A stretch of DNA of 51,169 nt from Clostridia bacterium (GTDB taxonomy: Bacteria > Bacillota > Clostridia > Oscillospirales > Butyricicoccaceae): NCBI GenBank assembly GCA_021205365.1, contig JAJPXP010000071.1, positions 1 through 51,169 of the forward strand, read 5' to 3'. This document shows positions 1 through 8,913 of this stretch, one piece after another (positions within the stretch are counted from its first letter, which is position 1; each line of letters starts with the position of its first letter). The notes under the pieces were generated by a model. That model ran no database searches. It saw nothing but the letters and a program-made list of their open reading frames with translations, and was not told the origin of the DNA. The position numbers and the translations under genes were made by a program.

Positions 1-439
1 CGTTTGCAGCAATCCATGCATCAACAGACCCATCAATGACCTCTGATAGCGTCGCAGGTTCTGCCAGCAACCCCTCTTCCGGATCAATCGATTTTCCCAC
101 GATCATGGGGTAAGCGTTGCTCGTGATCGTATCTGTTTCCGTCATGCCAGCCAGCGCAACAAGCACAGGTCCGTCATGCATCATCGCGGCCCTGGAAATC
201 GTTCCGGAATAATACATAAGGTCATCCGTTGTCGTTTTATGTAGCTCTATAATTGCCGGTGCGCGTTTTCTTCGACCATCATCTGGCACAAACAACAACA
301 TCAATTTATCCGAGTAAACAAATGTATCATCTGTCAACTCAACACTCACGAGAGTTCCCTTAGTAAACTGCGGTGGAACCGCGCCAATATCTTCCCTTAG
401 GATTAGATCGTACCCTTCTTGCCTAAAAAGCAATGCCAT
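1..439 (-). CDS. Phage tail/baseplate protein, truncated by window edge
   Basis: This reading frame starts with ATG directly after the TAA of the Gp37-like gene and runs off the left edge after about 146 codons, so the C-terminus is not seen. The visible part is a mixed beta-rich sequence with no motif I can name. Its place just after the Gp37-like tail protein suggests a baseplate, receptor-binding or upper-baseplate (BppU-like) subunit. Function is inferred from gene order only. Zero-spacing with the upstream stop implies translational coupling in the late operon. Confidence 0.7.
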   Translation of the reverse strand, partial: MALLFRQEGYDLILREDIGAVPPQFTKGTLVSVELTDDTFVYSDKLMLLFVPDDGRRKRAPAIIELHKTTTDDLMYYSGTISRAAMMHDGPVLVALAGMTETDTITSNAYPMIVGKSIDPEEGLLAEPATLSEVIDGSVDAWIAAN

Positions 440-1558
440 TTACTCTTCTACCTCCTCGAACTCAACTATCGTGTAATCCGAAAACTCCGGTGTGATTGTA
501 TAGCCGTCTCCGTCCTCGATCTCCTCTATAGATACGATACGGGTATTCCCGGTTATACCGTGTTTCTCTGCCACGGTCACCAGATCGCCCACATTATAGT
601 CCACCCGGTATGTATAAGCTCCGGTATCAACCTCACCTGTCAGGGATGTTGTACGCCCTACTTCGGCCAGCTTTTCTAATCCCCGGATGCGAAGCTGGGA
701 TTTGTAAGCTGTGGATGACAAGGTTACTTCCTTACCATTGTCATCCGTATACTTGCTTTGCAGGTCACGGGCATCAACATACATCTCATACCGAGAAAGA
801 CCGGCATACTGTCCCGACGCTTTGCCGGAAATGTCAACACCCTGCCAGACGCGTGCGGAACCCTCTCCCTCGCCTGCAATTGACGCTACATTGGCATAAT
901 TGGTCATGTCACATTGATAGTCGGTAGATATCAGATTATCGTAATCATCAGAAAAAATAACAGGTTCAACAATCCCCTGCTCTATTGTCCGGTCTGTTCC
1001 CGCAATTAGTTCCACGACGAAATTTTTATTTTCGTAGTCTGCATATACCTTCCAACCAAGATTATTGGATTCCAGCAGTTCTATTACTGCATCCATCAGG
1101 TTGGTTCCGGTATGCTGCACTTCTCCGGATGGTCCCTTGATTGATGCATCAACATCAGTGATCGTAATATTAGGGATTTGCCGATTTTCTGCAGTTGGAT
1201 GCACTGCATGATGGTATAGCATCCAGTACATCCGGTTCCAGACCGTGCCGGTAAATGTTTGCTGCTTGTTGATGATACGCCGGGCAAATAACGACTTGGC
1301 ACAGCGTCCGGATACCAGCAGCATGTCACGTCCATCATCGTCCTTTTGTATGTTGATCTTTTCGACAACGCCAACCATATCATCATCGTAGCGAACTATA
1401 TAGCTTCCAATCTGCAGCAGATCAATATATTTAGTATCCGCAATTGTATAAATTTCAAATTCTCCAGGCTGAGTAAAGCATTTCTTCCATACCACAGATT
1501 CTTCATTCTCAATAATGCCGATTACCTCAAAACCTTGATTCATTACATATAAATCCAT
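440..1558 (-). CDS. Siphovirus Gp37-like tail protein (tail-associated, host-side tip)
   Basis: The 372-residue protein resembles the ReqiPepy6 Gp37-like family of siphovirus tail proteins, which follow the Dit gene and form the tail tip or tail-associated endopeptidase hub. The N-terminal half has the family pattern of a short beta domain (residues 1-40), a VGVVEKI-type strand and a GRCAKSLFARRI segment near residues 84-95. The C-terminus is acidic. A GGAG site lies about 8 bases before the ATG. It follows Dit by 3 bases in the late operon. Family assignment is from sequence recall; catalytic activity is not shown by any motif I can see. Confidence 0.75.
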   Translation of the reverse strand: MDLYVMNQGFEVIGIIENEESVVWKKCFTQPGEFEIYTIADTKYIDLLQIGSYIVRYDDDMVGVVEKINIQKDDDGRDMLLVSGRCAKSLFARRIINKQQTFTGTVWNRMYWMLYHHAVHPTAENRQIPNITITDVDASIKGPSGEVQHTGTNLMDAVIELLESNNLGWKVYADYENKNFVVELIAGTDRTIEQGIVEPVIFSDDYDNLISTDYQCDMTNYANVASIAGEGEGSARVWQGVDISGKASGQYAGLSRYEMYVDARDLQSKYTDDNGKEVTLSSTAYKSQLRIRGLEKLAEVGRTTSLTGEVDTGAYTYRVDYNVGDLVTVAEKHGITGNTRIVSIEEIEDGDGYTITPEFSDYTIVEFEEVEE

Positions 1559-1561
1559 AGA

Positions 1562-2398
1562 TCACACTCCGCTATATGTGTCCCGATAAGTAAACACATT
1601 CTGCTGTTCAAACCATTCTACGTCTGTGTCTAAACATGATACCGTCACGATTTTGTTGTTGCGGTTGATCATTGGCCACTGACACCCTGATACTATTGCA
1701 CCAAACGCAGAGGCCACAGTATTGCCCACACCCCCGGATATCGTCGACCGCATACCATAAAACTGTTTCTTACCCGGTATCGTGCAAATGTGCGGAACCG
1801 ATACTCTACCGGAATACGCAAAGGTTTTTCCGCCGACAGTCACAGACAAATCGCTAACAGAGCCAATCAACGGCGGTATTATCTGGTATGGTACATCGAG
1901 TGTAAATCCTGCTGGTACATCCCCATCATAACAGATTATATTGTCACCAACGGTAAGTTTAGCTTTGCGTAATTGAATCGACTGGAACCATGGAAAGGGG
2001 CAAAGAATAGATATCTGAACGCCAAATATACTTCCTGCAATATCATCACCTTCTATTGTCTCAACATAGCCATCAATAAAGACTTTCCGGCGCTCTGTGA
2101 TGACATAAAATCGCAGCATGGTATCAAACGGCAGCACATCATATAATGCCTGCCGTGATGCTTCTCCTGCCCGCGGATCGACGTTCAGAACAATATTCCT
2201 CTCGGTGATTTGTGCACCGCTGATTCGGGATGCATTCGCGCCAGCTAAGGCAGAGCGGTTAACCTCCGCCTTGGGCCGTGTCAGACCGCTAATACTGCTT
2301 ACTCCATACTGTTGGAAATTCATCAGATCAGTAATACCGGATGGAAGATTTGTAATATCTCCATCCGGTATCGAGCCGACATAAAAATGTTTGATCAA
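1562..2398 (-). CDS. Distal tail protein (Dit family)
   Basis: The 278-residue product has the size and position of a siphovirus Dit protein, which caps the tail tube and anchors the baseplate. It lies between the tape measure gene and the Gp37-like gene, the standard order. The TTG start overlaps the tape-measure stop (TTGA), with a GGAGG site about 11 bases upstream. Segments such as RFYVITERRKVFIDGYVETI and the FGVQISILCPFPWF stretch are typical of the N-terminal Dit beta-sandwich. I see no enzymatic motif. Confidence 0.8.
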   Translation of the reverse strand: MIKHFYVGSIPDGDITNLPSGITDLMNFQQYGVSSISGLTRPKAEVNRSALAGANASRISGAQITERNIVLNVDPRAGEASRQALYDVLPFDTMLRFYVITERRKVFIDGYVETIEGDDIAGSIFGVQISILCPFPWFQSIQLRKAKLTVGDNIICYDGDVPAGFTLDVPYQIIPPLIGSVSDLSVTVGGKTFAYSGRVSVPHICTIPGKKQFYGMRSTISGGVGNTVASAFGAIVSGCQWPMINRNNKIVTVSCLDTDVEWFEQQNVFTYRDTYSGV

Positions 2399-4680
2399 GC
2401 TTTTTGCAACCTCCTCAAGATATTTCTGGTCTCCCTACGAATCTCACGCCGGGATAATGCCTTCGGGCTGTTAAATGTCAGATTATTCTCGTTGTGAATA
2501 TTTGTATCTCCCTGATTTGCTGAATGATTTACATAATTCGTGGTTCCTGTTGTCTTAGAATCTGAACGCTTTGCAACATCATAATTTACACGGGCTTGTA
2601 CATTTGCCGCCAAATTATCCAGTTCGGCATTCACCTGCTTTTCCAGTTCCGGCATGGACTCTTCTACGCCTTCACCAATTCCAGGAGGAATCCAGCGACC
2701 TATTTCACGTTTGAATAGCTTTGACGGGGATGCGATACCGAGTTTTTTCTTAACAGAGCTGATTGCATTATTTACTACATTACCAAGAGCACTTACGACG
2801 GCGCTTGCTGCGTTCCGTATACCGTTTGCGATTCCTTGCACGATGTTTTTGCCGATTGAAACGACTTTACTTGGTACAGCCCTTAGTAAGTTGATGATCG
2901 CATTGACAATCGTCGTAATCGCCGATCTTACGACTCCTACTGCTCCGCGAATACCACTTCCCATTTGGGAAACTGCATTCTTGCCAACATTTAATAATTT
3001 GCTCGGTAGGTTCTTAACAGCATTTACAACGGAATTTTGTACATTCGTTGCCGCTGTTTTTACCTGTCCTGCCATGTTGGATATTCCATTTTTTAAGCCT
3101 GTAATAATCTGCTTTCCTAAATTCAGCCAATTATAAGCAGTAAAAACTGCCACAATCGCTTGAATTATATTAGGAATATTGGCAATCAGGGTGGGAATCG
3201 CTTGAATCAGCCCGAGTACAAGCTGTCCAATCAGCTCTATACCGGTTTCTAACAGCTTCGGTGCATTATCATTGATGATACCCGCCAGATTGGTGATGAT
3301 CGTCGGAATAGTCTCAATGAATACTGGAAGGTTGTCAATCAACGACTGAGCCAGAACCGTAATCAGCTCCAAGCCAGCATCTACAATCTGACCAACATTC
3401 TCCCGAAGTGATCCAGAGAATGTGACAAGCGCTTCCATAGCTGCAGGGATAAGTCCCGGCAAACTGCTGGAAATAGATTCAGTCAACGCTGAAATGATAT
3501 TCACTCCAACCTCTGTAATCTGATCCAACCCGCTTACCAAGCCTTGGGCAATAGTCGGAAGTGCTTCGGCCACTGCGAAAAGCATCTGTGGCAAGTTCTG
3601 CCGGATACCATCAGCAAGATTATTGAGCAGTTCCAAGCCTCCCTGAAACATCTCAGGACCATATGTCATCAGCGTACTGACGATAGATGTTGCAAGACTT
3701 TGAATCGCGGAAATAAAGCCGGGTAGAATTGCGGAAACAATACCCGGCAACTCCGTCATAATAACTGGAACCAGATATTTAAACGCTTGACCTATGTTTT
3801 CAAGCACCTGTTGAATTCGAGGGATCAGGTTGTCCCCGAAGGTCATGACAGAATCTACCACTATTTGTAATAGACTGCCGAGGTCCTGCGAGCCGTCCGC
3901 AAATCCGACCATCAGGTTTTCCCATGCTGCCTTTAAGCTGTTCCACGATCCTTCAATAGTGGTAGCAGCTTCTTTCGCGGTTGTACCCATGGCTTCAAAG
4001 GCTTCTTCTTCTGTCATGGCACCGCTGGCAACTGCCTCCGCGGCTTGCTCTGCTGTCAAGCCGGAAATACCCATCTCCGTTTGAATGACATGTATCGCCT
4101 CAATCATTTGATCGAAGGTTACGTTATCCAGATCGCTGATTTTCTCGTTGAGAATGCCTGAGTCGTTAATCAGGCGAATCATTTCCGATTGGGTACCGCC
4201 ATAACCGAGTTTCAGGTTGTCCAGCATGGTATAGTTCTGCTTGGCAAATCCCTGATACGCATCCTGAATAGACTGCATACTGGTTCCCATCTTATTGGCG
4301 TTGTCCGCCATATCGGTAATAGCGGTATTTGCAACTTCTGCCGCCTGCGCCGTATCACCACCCAAGCCCTGCAAAAGGCTTGCGGAGAACGATGTGACTG
4401 TTTCCATGTACGCATTCGCAGACAAACCAGCCGTCTGGAATGCATTAGCAGCATAGGCCTCCACAGTTGATGCAGAATCTTTAAACAGTGTTTCAACGCC
4501 GCCTACCAACTGCTCATAGTCTGCATAGGCAGAAATAGACATTTTTGTCAGTGCAGCAATACCCGCAGCAGAAACGCCTACAAATGCCGCACCTGCCTTG
4601 GTTGCAAGACTTCCCAGTGTGCTGGCAAAGTCCTTGGCGTCACCCAATATTTCAATTACTACAGAGCCATCTGCAGCCAT
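2395..4680 (-). CDS. Phage tail tape measure protein
   Basis: This is the longest tail gene (761 residues from the chosen ATG) and sets tail length. The start at 4680 is preferred over an upstream in-frame ATG because an AAAGGGGAG site precedes it. The N-terminal third contains the TMP-like region with GYGGTQSEM and repeated alanine-rich helices; residues about 290-680 are hydrophobic and amphipathic repeats rich in I, L, V and N (repeated PGLIPAAMEAL-like and AVKNLPSKLLN-like units). A GIASPSKLFKR motif near the C-terminus is common in Firmicutes tape measures. It overlaps Dit by 4 bases. No peptidase or transglycosylase motif is obvious. Confidence 0.93.
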   Translation of the reverse strand: MAADGSVVIEILGDAKDFASTLGSLATKAGAAFVGVSAAGIAALTKMSISAYADYEQLVGGVETLFKDSASTVEAYAANAFQTAGLSANAYMETVTSFSASLLQGLGGDTAQAAEVANTAITDMADNANKMGTSMQSIQDAYQGFAKQNYTMLDNLKLGYGGTQSEMIRLINDSGILNEKISDLDNVTFDQMIEAIHVIQTEMGISGLTAEQAAEAVASGAMTEEEAFEAMGTTAKEAATTIEGSWNSLKAAWENLMVGFADGSQDLGSLLQIVVDSVMTFGDNLIPRIQQVLENIGQAFKYLVPVIMTELPGIVSAILPGFISAIQSLATSIVSTLMTYGPEMFQGGLELLNNLADGIRQNLPQMLFAVAEALPTIAQGLVSGLDQITEVGVNIISALTESISSSLPGLIPAAMEALVTFSGSLRENVGQIVDAGLELITVLAQSLIDNLPVFIETIPTIITNLAGIINDNAPKLLETGIELIGQLVLGLIQAIPTLIANIPNIIQAIVAVFTAYNWLNLGKQIITGLKNGISNMAGQVKTAATNVQNSVVNAVKNLPSKLLNVGKNAVSQMGSGIRGAVGVVRSAITTIVNAIINLLRAVPSKVVSIGKNIVQGIANGIRNAASAVVSALGNVVNNAISSVKKKLGIASPSKLFKREIGRWIPPGIGEGVEESMPELEKQVNAELDNLAANVQARVNYDVAKRSDSKTTGTTNYVNHSANQGDTNIHNENNLTFNSPKALSRREIRRETRNILRRLQKA

Positions 4681-4710
4681 GCTATCTCCCCTTTCACGGA
4701 GTGGCATCGG

Positions 4711-4872
4711 CTACATCGGCTCTACTTGCTCACCGTCTTTTATAACAATAGATATAATTTTCTTGCAATGACGCCCCTTGCACCGGATGGACAGCCCTGT
4801 GCAAGAGGCGTTTTTGTTTTCGATATTCACCGGAGTTTTCTGCCCACAGTACGGGCAAATCACAAATTTCAT
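4711..4872 (-). CDS. Small Com-like zinc-ribbon protein
   Basis: A 53-residue frame begins at an ATG that overlaps the stop of the Gp15 gene (ATGA) and ends 30 bases before the tape measure start. It encodes CPYCG near residues 6-10 and CTGLSIRCKGRHCKK near residues 28-42, so two cysteine pairs that could bind one zinc. The second half looks like the Mu Com zinc-finger pattern (IRCxxxxCKKIISI). Mu Com regulates mom translation; whether this one binds RNA is unknown. The coupling and codon pattern support a real gene. It is too short for usual gene-length cutoffs. Confidence 0.75.
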   Translation of the reverse strand: MKFVICPYCGQKTPVNIENKNASCTGLSIRCKGRHCKKIISIVIKDGEQVEPM

Positions 4873-5486
4873 GTTACTGCCTCCGCAGCTTCGCGGGCTT
4901 TAATCAGTGCGTTGATCATGCTGGCATTCAGTTCCTCAACCGTCTGCGGCTCCTCATCCTTATACAGGCGATAGAACCGTTGCTTTTCGGCGTAATACTT
5001 CCGCTTATCGTCATCCTTAATTTTTGAAGTATCCATACACCGGAATGTTACTATATCGGTAAATCTGTCCTCACTCAGTAGGTCATCCAATAACGCACGG
5101 AATCTCCACCAATGTACATAGTCGCTGGTCAGATCAATCCCATATTCACGTTCAAAGGCGGAAACAATGCGCTCGTCGTCTTCGTCCAAATTATAGGCGT
5201 TATTGCGATGGTCCGCCTGCGATTGTTTCGGATTGCCCGCTTTTTCTTCGCAAACTTTTCCACACGTGAGGAAATGTACAAACGCCGCAACCAACTCGTT
5301 GATATCCTGCCCCCACGCCGATGCTCCAAAAGCCCTCTTAATAAAGCAGATCATCGCACGTCCATCGAGGTTGCCTTGATTGCAGCACTCCTGCACCTCA
5401 GCCCAAAGCCGGAAATCTGTATCAATATCAAGATACAGATCTCCGACCTTCACGGATTCAGGCGGCCTTTTAAAAAGCAGCTTCAT
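4869..5486 (-). CDS. Bacteriophage Gp15-like tail assembly protein
   Basis: The 205-residue protein matches the Gp15 family found directly upstream of tape measure genes in Firmicutes siphoviruses. Family features are the DIDTDFRLW segment (about residues 20-28) and YVHWWRFRALLDDL (about residues 123-136), followed by a charged KRKYYAEKQRFYRLYK tail. By position it acts with the preceding gene as the tail assembly chaperone pair that coats the tape measure during tail assembly. It overlaps the upstream gene by 4 bases (ATGA). I did not find a clear slippery sequence for a programmed frameshift between the two genes. Confidence 0.85.
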   Translation of the reverse strand: MKLLFKRPPESVKVGDLYLDIDTDFRLWAEVQECCNQGNLDGRAMICFIKRAFGASAWGQDINELVAAFVHFLTCGKVCEEKAGNPKQSQADHRNNAYNLDEDDERIVSAFEREYGIDLTSDYVHWWRFRALLDDLLSEDRFTDIVTFRCMDTSKIKDDDKRKYYAEKQRFYRLYKDEEPQTVEELNASMINALIKAREAAEAVT

Positions 5487-5971
5487 TCAAGCAGAGCAGC
5501 CAGAAGTGCTGCTTTCTCTTCCTTGGACATATTCTTTGCCTTCTCGATCACATCGCTGTTACGGTGCTTCTGTTTCGGCTTCTGGTAAGCGTTTCTATGC
5601 TTTCCGGTCTTCTGTCCATGTAAGGGATACACTGGTGCCTGCGGCTTCTGCGGAGTGGTGTTCCCCCACGCCTGTGTCATACCATCTACAAGCTGTTCAG
5701 CAGCAGTGCGCAGCTTCTCAATGTTCATTCTGTTGCCGAACATTTTAAAGCACACATTTTCACCGAGGGCGAAATCAATCTGCTCAATCAGTCGATGGCC
5801 GTAATCCTGAAGAAATGCCAGTACAGCATCTGGGTCGGAGTTGTCCGGATATGCCTGTAGATATTCCTCAGAAATTGTCTGGATATTGCGGCATGCTTCA
5901 AACACTTCCAAATCAGAAAAATCCACCCCTGGAAATTCATGACGCTTATCCTGAATTGTAATTGTAATCAT
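5483..5971 (-). CDS. Tail assembly chaperone-like protein (DUF6673-type)
   Basis: The 162-residue protein lies between the tail tube gene and the Gp15 gene, the slot of the first tail assembly chaperone. It opens with an ITIQDKRHEFPGVDFSD-like segment, has a central helical part (EYLQAYPDNSDPDAVLAFLQDYGHRL) and a low-complexity Pro/Gln/Lys linker at about residues 105-135 before a basic C-terminal helix. A GGGAGG site precedes the ATG. The DUF6673 name is from memory. No catalytic motif is expected or seen. Confidence 0.7.
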   Translation of the reverse strand: MITITIQDKRHEFPGVDFSDLEVFEACRNIQTISEEYLQAYPDNSDPDAVLAFLQDYGHRLIEQIDFALGENVCFKMFGNRMNIEKLRTAAEQLVDGMTQAWGNTTPQKPQAPVYPLHGQKTGKHRNAYQKPKQKHRNSDVIEKAKNMSKEEKAALLAALLE

Positions 5972-5987
5972 ATGTCACAGTCCTCCC

Positions 5988-6491
5988 TTATGCCGTTGCA
6001 GAATAGGTATATTCATCCGGCGCACCGCTGGAATAAGCGTCGCACGCAAAATCGGCTGAATTGTTCGCCTCGCCAGAGCCGTCCTTTGTGGTATTAATGG
6101 TCAGCCGGCCTTTTTCGCCCTTACCGGTTAGTGCATTAAAGTAAATATAATCCCGGATGACCGCATTACCGGTACCGAATTTCACTGCATGGGAGCATGC
6201 CCAGTCCTGGAACGCATCTCCGACAATGCGCTTACCTTCCAGAGAGAAGGTTCGGCGTGCATCAATACGGGCTGTGAATTTACCCTCATACAAGTAATTA
6301 CTGTCCTCCGTGGAGGCATCAACCTCCGCCCCCAAGTTGGTAATGTGCGCCGCAGCAACCACATATTCTTTCGGATCAGTCTCCGTATCGTCTACTGCAA
6401 CACCCAGAATCATGAAATTAGTTTTCACTTCACCTGTATAATCGGCTTTGGGTGTTACTCCTGCTGCAGTCATCAGTTCAGTTACAGTCAT
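5988..6491 (-). CDS. Major tail (tube) protein
   Basis: The 167-residue product has the size, position and composition of a siphovirus major tail tube protein: after the three minor head-tail genes and before the tail chaperones. It is rich in T, A, G and acidic residues, with beta-strand patterns such as KGRLTINTTKDGSG and a Tyr/Thr-rich C-terminus. The start follows an AAGGGAT site about 10 bases upstream. It should polymerise around the tape measure to form the tail tube. Confidence 0.85.
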   Translation of the reverse strand: MTVTELMTAAGVTPKADYTGEVKTNFMILGVAVDDTETDPKEYVVAAAHITNLGAEVDASTEDSNYLYEGKFTARIDARRTFSLEGKRIVGDAFQDWACSHAVKFGTGNAVIRDYIYFNALTGKGEKGRLTINTTKDGSGEANNSADFACDAYSSGAPDEYTYSATA

Positions 6492-6494
6492 TTA

Positions 6495-6926
6495 TTAAAT
6501 CATCCCTTCTGTATAATCAATGGAAATTCCTATGCGGTATTCAGCCTTGCCGCTCTCAGTTACAGCAACCACTGAACCGGTTGTAATATCAGCAATCCCG
6601 AAGCAGGTCAATCCGATTCCTATGTCCGGATAATTCCGCAGCAGGTTCTGCTGGTATACCCAGCGGCTGAAATGCTCATACCATGCCAGATTATCAATGT
6701 TTTGCTCACTGTCATCGCCATACGCACATTCTCGACTCAGATAGAAGGTTCTGCGTCGTTGACGTCCAAACATAAACGTTGCCAGCGTTTCCGGCATACT
6801 GTCTGCTAGAATGGAAAATGAGCCGATACCTCCACGCAGATGATCTACATCAATTCTGGTGTCAGCCAGCTCGTCATATTCTTTTAACCAGGCTCTTAGC
6901 CCAGTTATCATGTTTTCTGTGCCCAT
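6495..6926 (-). CDS. Phage minor capsid 3-like / tail terminator protein
   Basis: The 143-residue protein sits directly before the tail tube gene, the usual place of the tail terminator (called minor capsid protein 3 in Firmicutes phage annotation). It contains a GSFSILADSMPETLATFMFGRQ-type segment and ends in a YRIGISIDYTEG strand, both characteristic of that family. An alternative in-frame ATG lies five codons later; the first is preferred for its GGAGG site. Role, by family: hexameric ring capping the tail at the head-tail joint. Confidence 0.75.
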   Translation of the reverse strand: MGTENMITGLRAWLKEYDELADTRIDVDHLRGGIGSFSILADSMPETLATFMFGRQRRRTFYLSRECAYGDDSEQNIDNLAWYEHFSRWVYQQNLLRNYPDIGIGLTCFGIADITTGSVVAVTESGKAEYRIGISIDYTEGMI

Positions 6927-7349
6927 TTATTTTTTCTTTCCTCCAACAACCTTGGCAAAGTCGGAAGTAATTTTACCGCCATCCTCCTGCCATGTACGAT
7001 CAATCCAGTGGTCACCACGGGTAGGCTTCCCGGCATAATCAAGGGCTGCTCCGGTGTAATGCTTTGGTGCGGCACCACTCCAGAAATTGCCCATTCCATC
7101 GGTATAGTTCGGTCCCATAACCTTGCCTTCCCACTGATAATGTGCATATGGCTGTGGATATACCAATTGCACACCGCCATTGTTAGCTGTGACCTGCTTG
7201 GTATTCTTCAGCGGTCCGTCACGAAGCGGAACCCGCTTATCCGCATGCCGGGCAATCATCGTTGCCAGCTGCTTCGCTGCACGCTGATCACTGCCAAGAC
7301 CATGTTTTTTCAGAATCTTTTTGGCATCAATGTTAACCTTGACATTCAT
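6927..7349 (-). CDS. Phage minor capsid 2-like protein (head-tail joining)
   Basis: The 140-residue basic protein starts in an ATGA overlap with the upstream gene. A YAHYQWEGKVMGPNY segment at about residues 87-101 and the terminal WIDRTWQEDGGK motif are typical of the minor capsid protein 2 / HK97 gp10-like head-closure group. It is expected at the head-tail junction. The lysine-rich C-terminus (GGKKK) immediately abuts the next start. Confidence 0.75.
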   Translation of the reverse strand: MNVKVNIDAKKILKKHGLGSDQRAAKQLATMIARHADKRVPLRDGPLKNTKQVTANNGGVQLVYPQPYAHYQWEGKVMGPNYTDGMGNFWSGAAPKHYTGAALDYAGKPTRGDHWIDRTWQEDGGKITSDFAKVVGGKKK

Positions 7350-7690
7350 CGGAGCATCACCAAATAGTTTCCCATATCGTTGGCATACGAATTATCGGAA
7401 ACCGATTCGATCTTCAGTCCTCCCAGAGGAATCAAGATCGCAGCAGCAGAGCCGACAAACTCAGTCTGCTCACACTGTCCCGGAACTACATAATCTCCTC
7501 CGGCAATGTTTTCGTTCCAGTCTGCAGCCCTGACAATCAATGTGGATTCCAGTGACTTAGCTTCCGATTGGCTTCCTGCATTGATTCCGGCAGCTTTGCG
7601 GAAATATGCATTCTTCAGCAGAATGGGTATCCATCTATCGCGCTGACCCGCGTCTATGCGGTGATATACTGTTACCGTTTGATCAAACAT
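7346..7690 (-). CDS. Phage minor capsid 1-like head-closure protein
   Basis: The 114-residue product starts with FDQTVTVYHRID, a pattern seen in the minor capsid 1 / head-closure proteins that follow the connector gene. It includes a GDYVVPGQCEQ segment near residues 70-80 and a beta-rich C-terminus. The start is coupled to the upstream stop (TAATG). By gene order it seals the head after packaging. No other motif is visible. Confidence 0.7.
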   Translation of the reverse strand: MFDQTVTVYHRIDAGQRDRWIPILLKNAYFRKAAGINAGSQSEAKSLESTLIVRAADWNENIAGGDYVVPGQCEQTEFVGSAAAILIPLGGLKIESVSDNSYANDMGNYLVMLR

Positions 7691-8019
7691 TAATCCATCC
7701 CCCTGTACAATAAATCCGTATGTCCCAACTGCCGGGTGATGATATCACGGATGACCGCATTGACATCATTTGCAGAACTGGAAAAACTCCTGCTCCATTT
7801 ATCAACGCTTTCACTGGTAGGCAAACGGCCTCCATTCTGGTTCAAGCGCAAGCGAAACGCTACTAGCTCTTCAAAGCACTCTGCTAATTGGTCATCCTGC
7901 ACGTCATCTCGGTTTACGCGATTAAAGGTATAACGACAAAGCTGGGTCCAAGCCCAGCTCAGTGCCGCATCAGAATCAGACACCGAGCACAGGCTCATTA
8001 ACCCTTTAAGGCTCGCCAT
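7690..8019 (-). CDS. Gp6-like head-tail connector protein
   Basis: The 109-residue helical protein follows the capsid gene with a TAATG overlap and has the layout of gp6-like adaptor proteins: N-terminal helix pair, central CFEELVAFRLRLNQNG and a C-terminal NDVNAVIRDIITRQL helix. These adaptors form a ring under the portal. Assignment rests on helical pattern, length and position. Confidence 0.75.
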   Translation of the reverse strand: MASLKGLMSLCSVSDSDAALSWAWTQLCRYTFNRVNRDDVQDDQLAECFEELVAFRLRLNQNGGRLPTSESVDKWSRSFSSSANDVNAVIRDIITRQLGHTDLLYRGMD

Positions 8020-8894
8020 TACGTGCCAGCGGAGGCAACGCCCTTATGGATACGTGCCAAAGTAGCGTTACGCACACGGTAACCAGTGTTCTGCTCCACC
8101 TGTGCTTTGCAGCCGTTGAACATTTCGCTGTCCACAAGACGTGCCATGTCGATATTGGACACAACAGACAGCGTTTCATGATTGTATACCATGAAGTCGA
8201 TGCCAGACAGGTCTACAGTCTTCAGTGTACCGCCATAGTTGTAGTACTTGGCACTCGTGGTAGCCATGCCGTTGGCTTCAATCCAGGTCATACCCAGATA
8301 CGTACCGACATTGCCGCTGGAGCGGATGCGGTCATTCGCGCTCGGCTGGAATTCCTTGCCCGCATACTTCAGAACCAGTGCATAGAATGCCGGAGAACAC
8401 ATGACAACGTCGGCGGTTCCCTTTGCGGTTACGATTTCCTTTCTCACGTCAATCACAAGTTCGATGCAGTTGTTTGCAGTCGCAACGGTTGTATCGGCGG
8501 CAGCGGTACCTTCCGTAGCCAAGCAAGCAAGTCCAGACAGGCACCAGCCCTCTCTTACTTCTGCCTGCGCAGCTGCAAGATTCGCATCTTTCAGATCAAT
8601 GCCGCACGCAGCTGCCTGTACGTTGTAGATTTTCTTGGATTTCTGGAAACAGTTGTTCATCACGATCTGGATCAGACTGTCGGAAGTCTCTTCATCCGTG
8701 AAATCCGTACCCGGCTTGCCCGGCGTAGCTGTACCAGTTGTCAGCTTGTGTACATAGATGCCGCCGCCAGGGCCGCGCACAAAGTCGTCATTACAAGTTA
8801 CACCCGGAACCATCACACTGCCATAATACAGATTCGCTTCCAGCTTATCGGAATACGATTCATCTACATTCTGCGCATTGTACATAATTGCCAT
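8019..8894 (-). CDS. Major capsid protein
   Basis: The 291-residue protein follows the scaffold gene and is the likely shell subunit. The N-terminus has the NVDESYSDKLEANLYYGSVMVPGV pattern, split here as a short arm and first strand, and the middle has the capsid fold pattern around CSPAFYALVLKYAGKEF and GTYLGMTWIEAN. The end is basic. It carries several cysteines, unusual for a capsid but seen in relatives. A strong AGGAGG site lies 8-9 bases before the ATG. No delta-domain or protease gene is seen nearby, consistent with a separate GP20-type scaffold. Confidence 0.85.
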   Translation of the reverse strand: MAIMYNAQNVDESYSDKLEANLYYGSVMVPGVTCNDDFVRGPGGGIYVHKLTTGTATPGKPGTDFTDEETSDSLIQIVMNNCFQKSKKIYNVQAAACGIDLKDANLAAAQAEVREGWCLSGLACLATEGTAAADTTVATANNCIELVIDVRKEIVTAKGTADVVMCSPAFYALVLKYAGKEFQPSANDRIRSSGNVGTYLGMTWIEANGMATTSAKYYNYGGTLKTVDLSGIDFMVYNHETLSVVSNIDMARLVDSEMFNGCKAQVEQNTGYRVRNATLARIHKGVASAGT

Positions 8895-8913
8895 TTTTCA
8901 ATTACCTCCTAAA

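Noticed and set aside
5483-5540. Programmed frameshift between tail chaperone and Gp15 genes
   Set aside because: The genes overlap by a normal ATGA and no clear slippery heptamer was seen near the overlap.
8046-8912. A 288-codon open frame on the plus strand over the capsid gene
   Set aside because: Shadow of the major capsid gene; no ribosome site or protein-like pattern, and all neighbouring genes run the other way.
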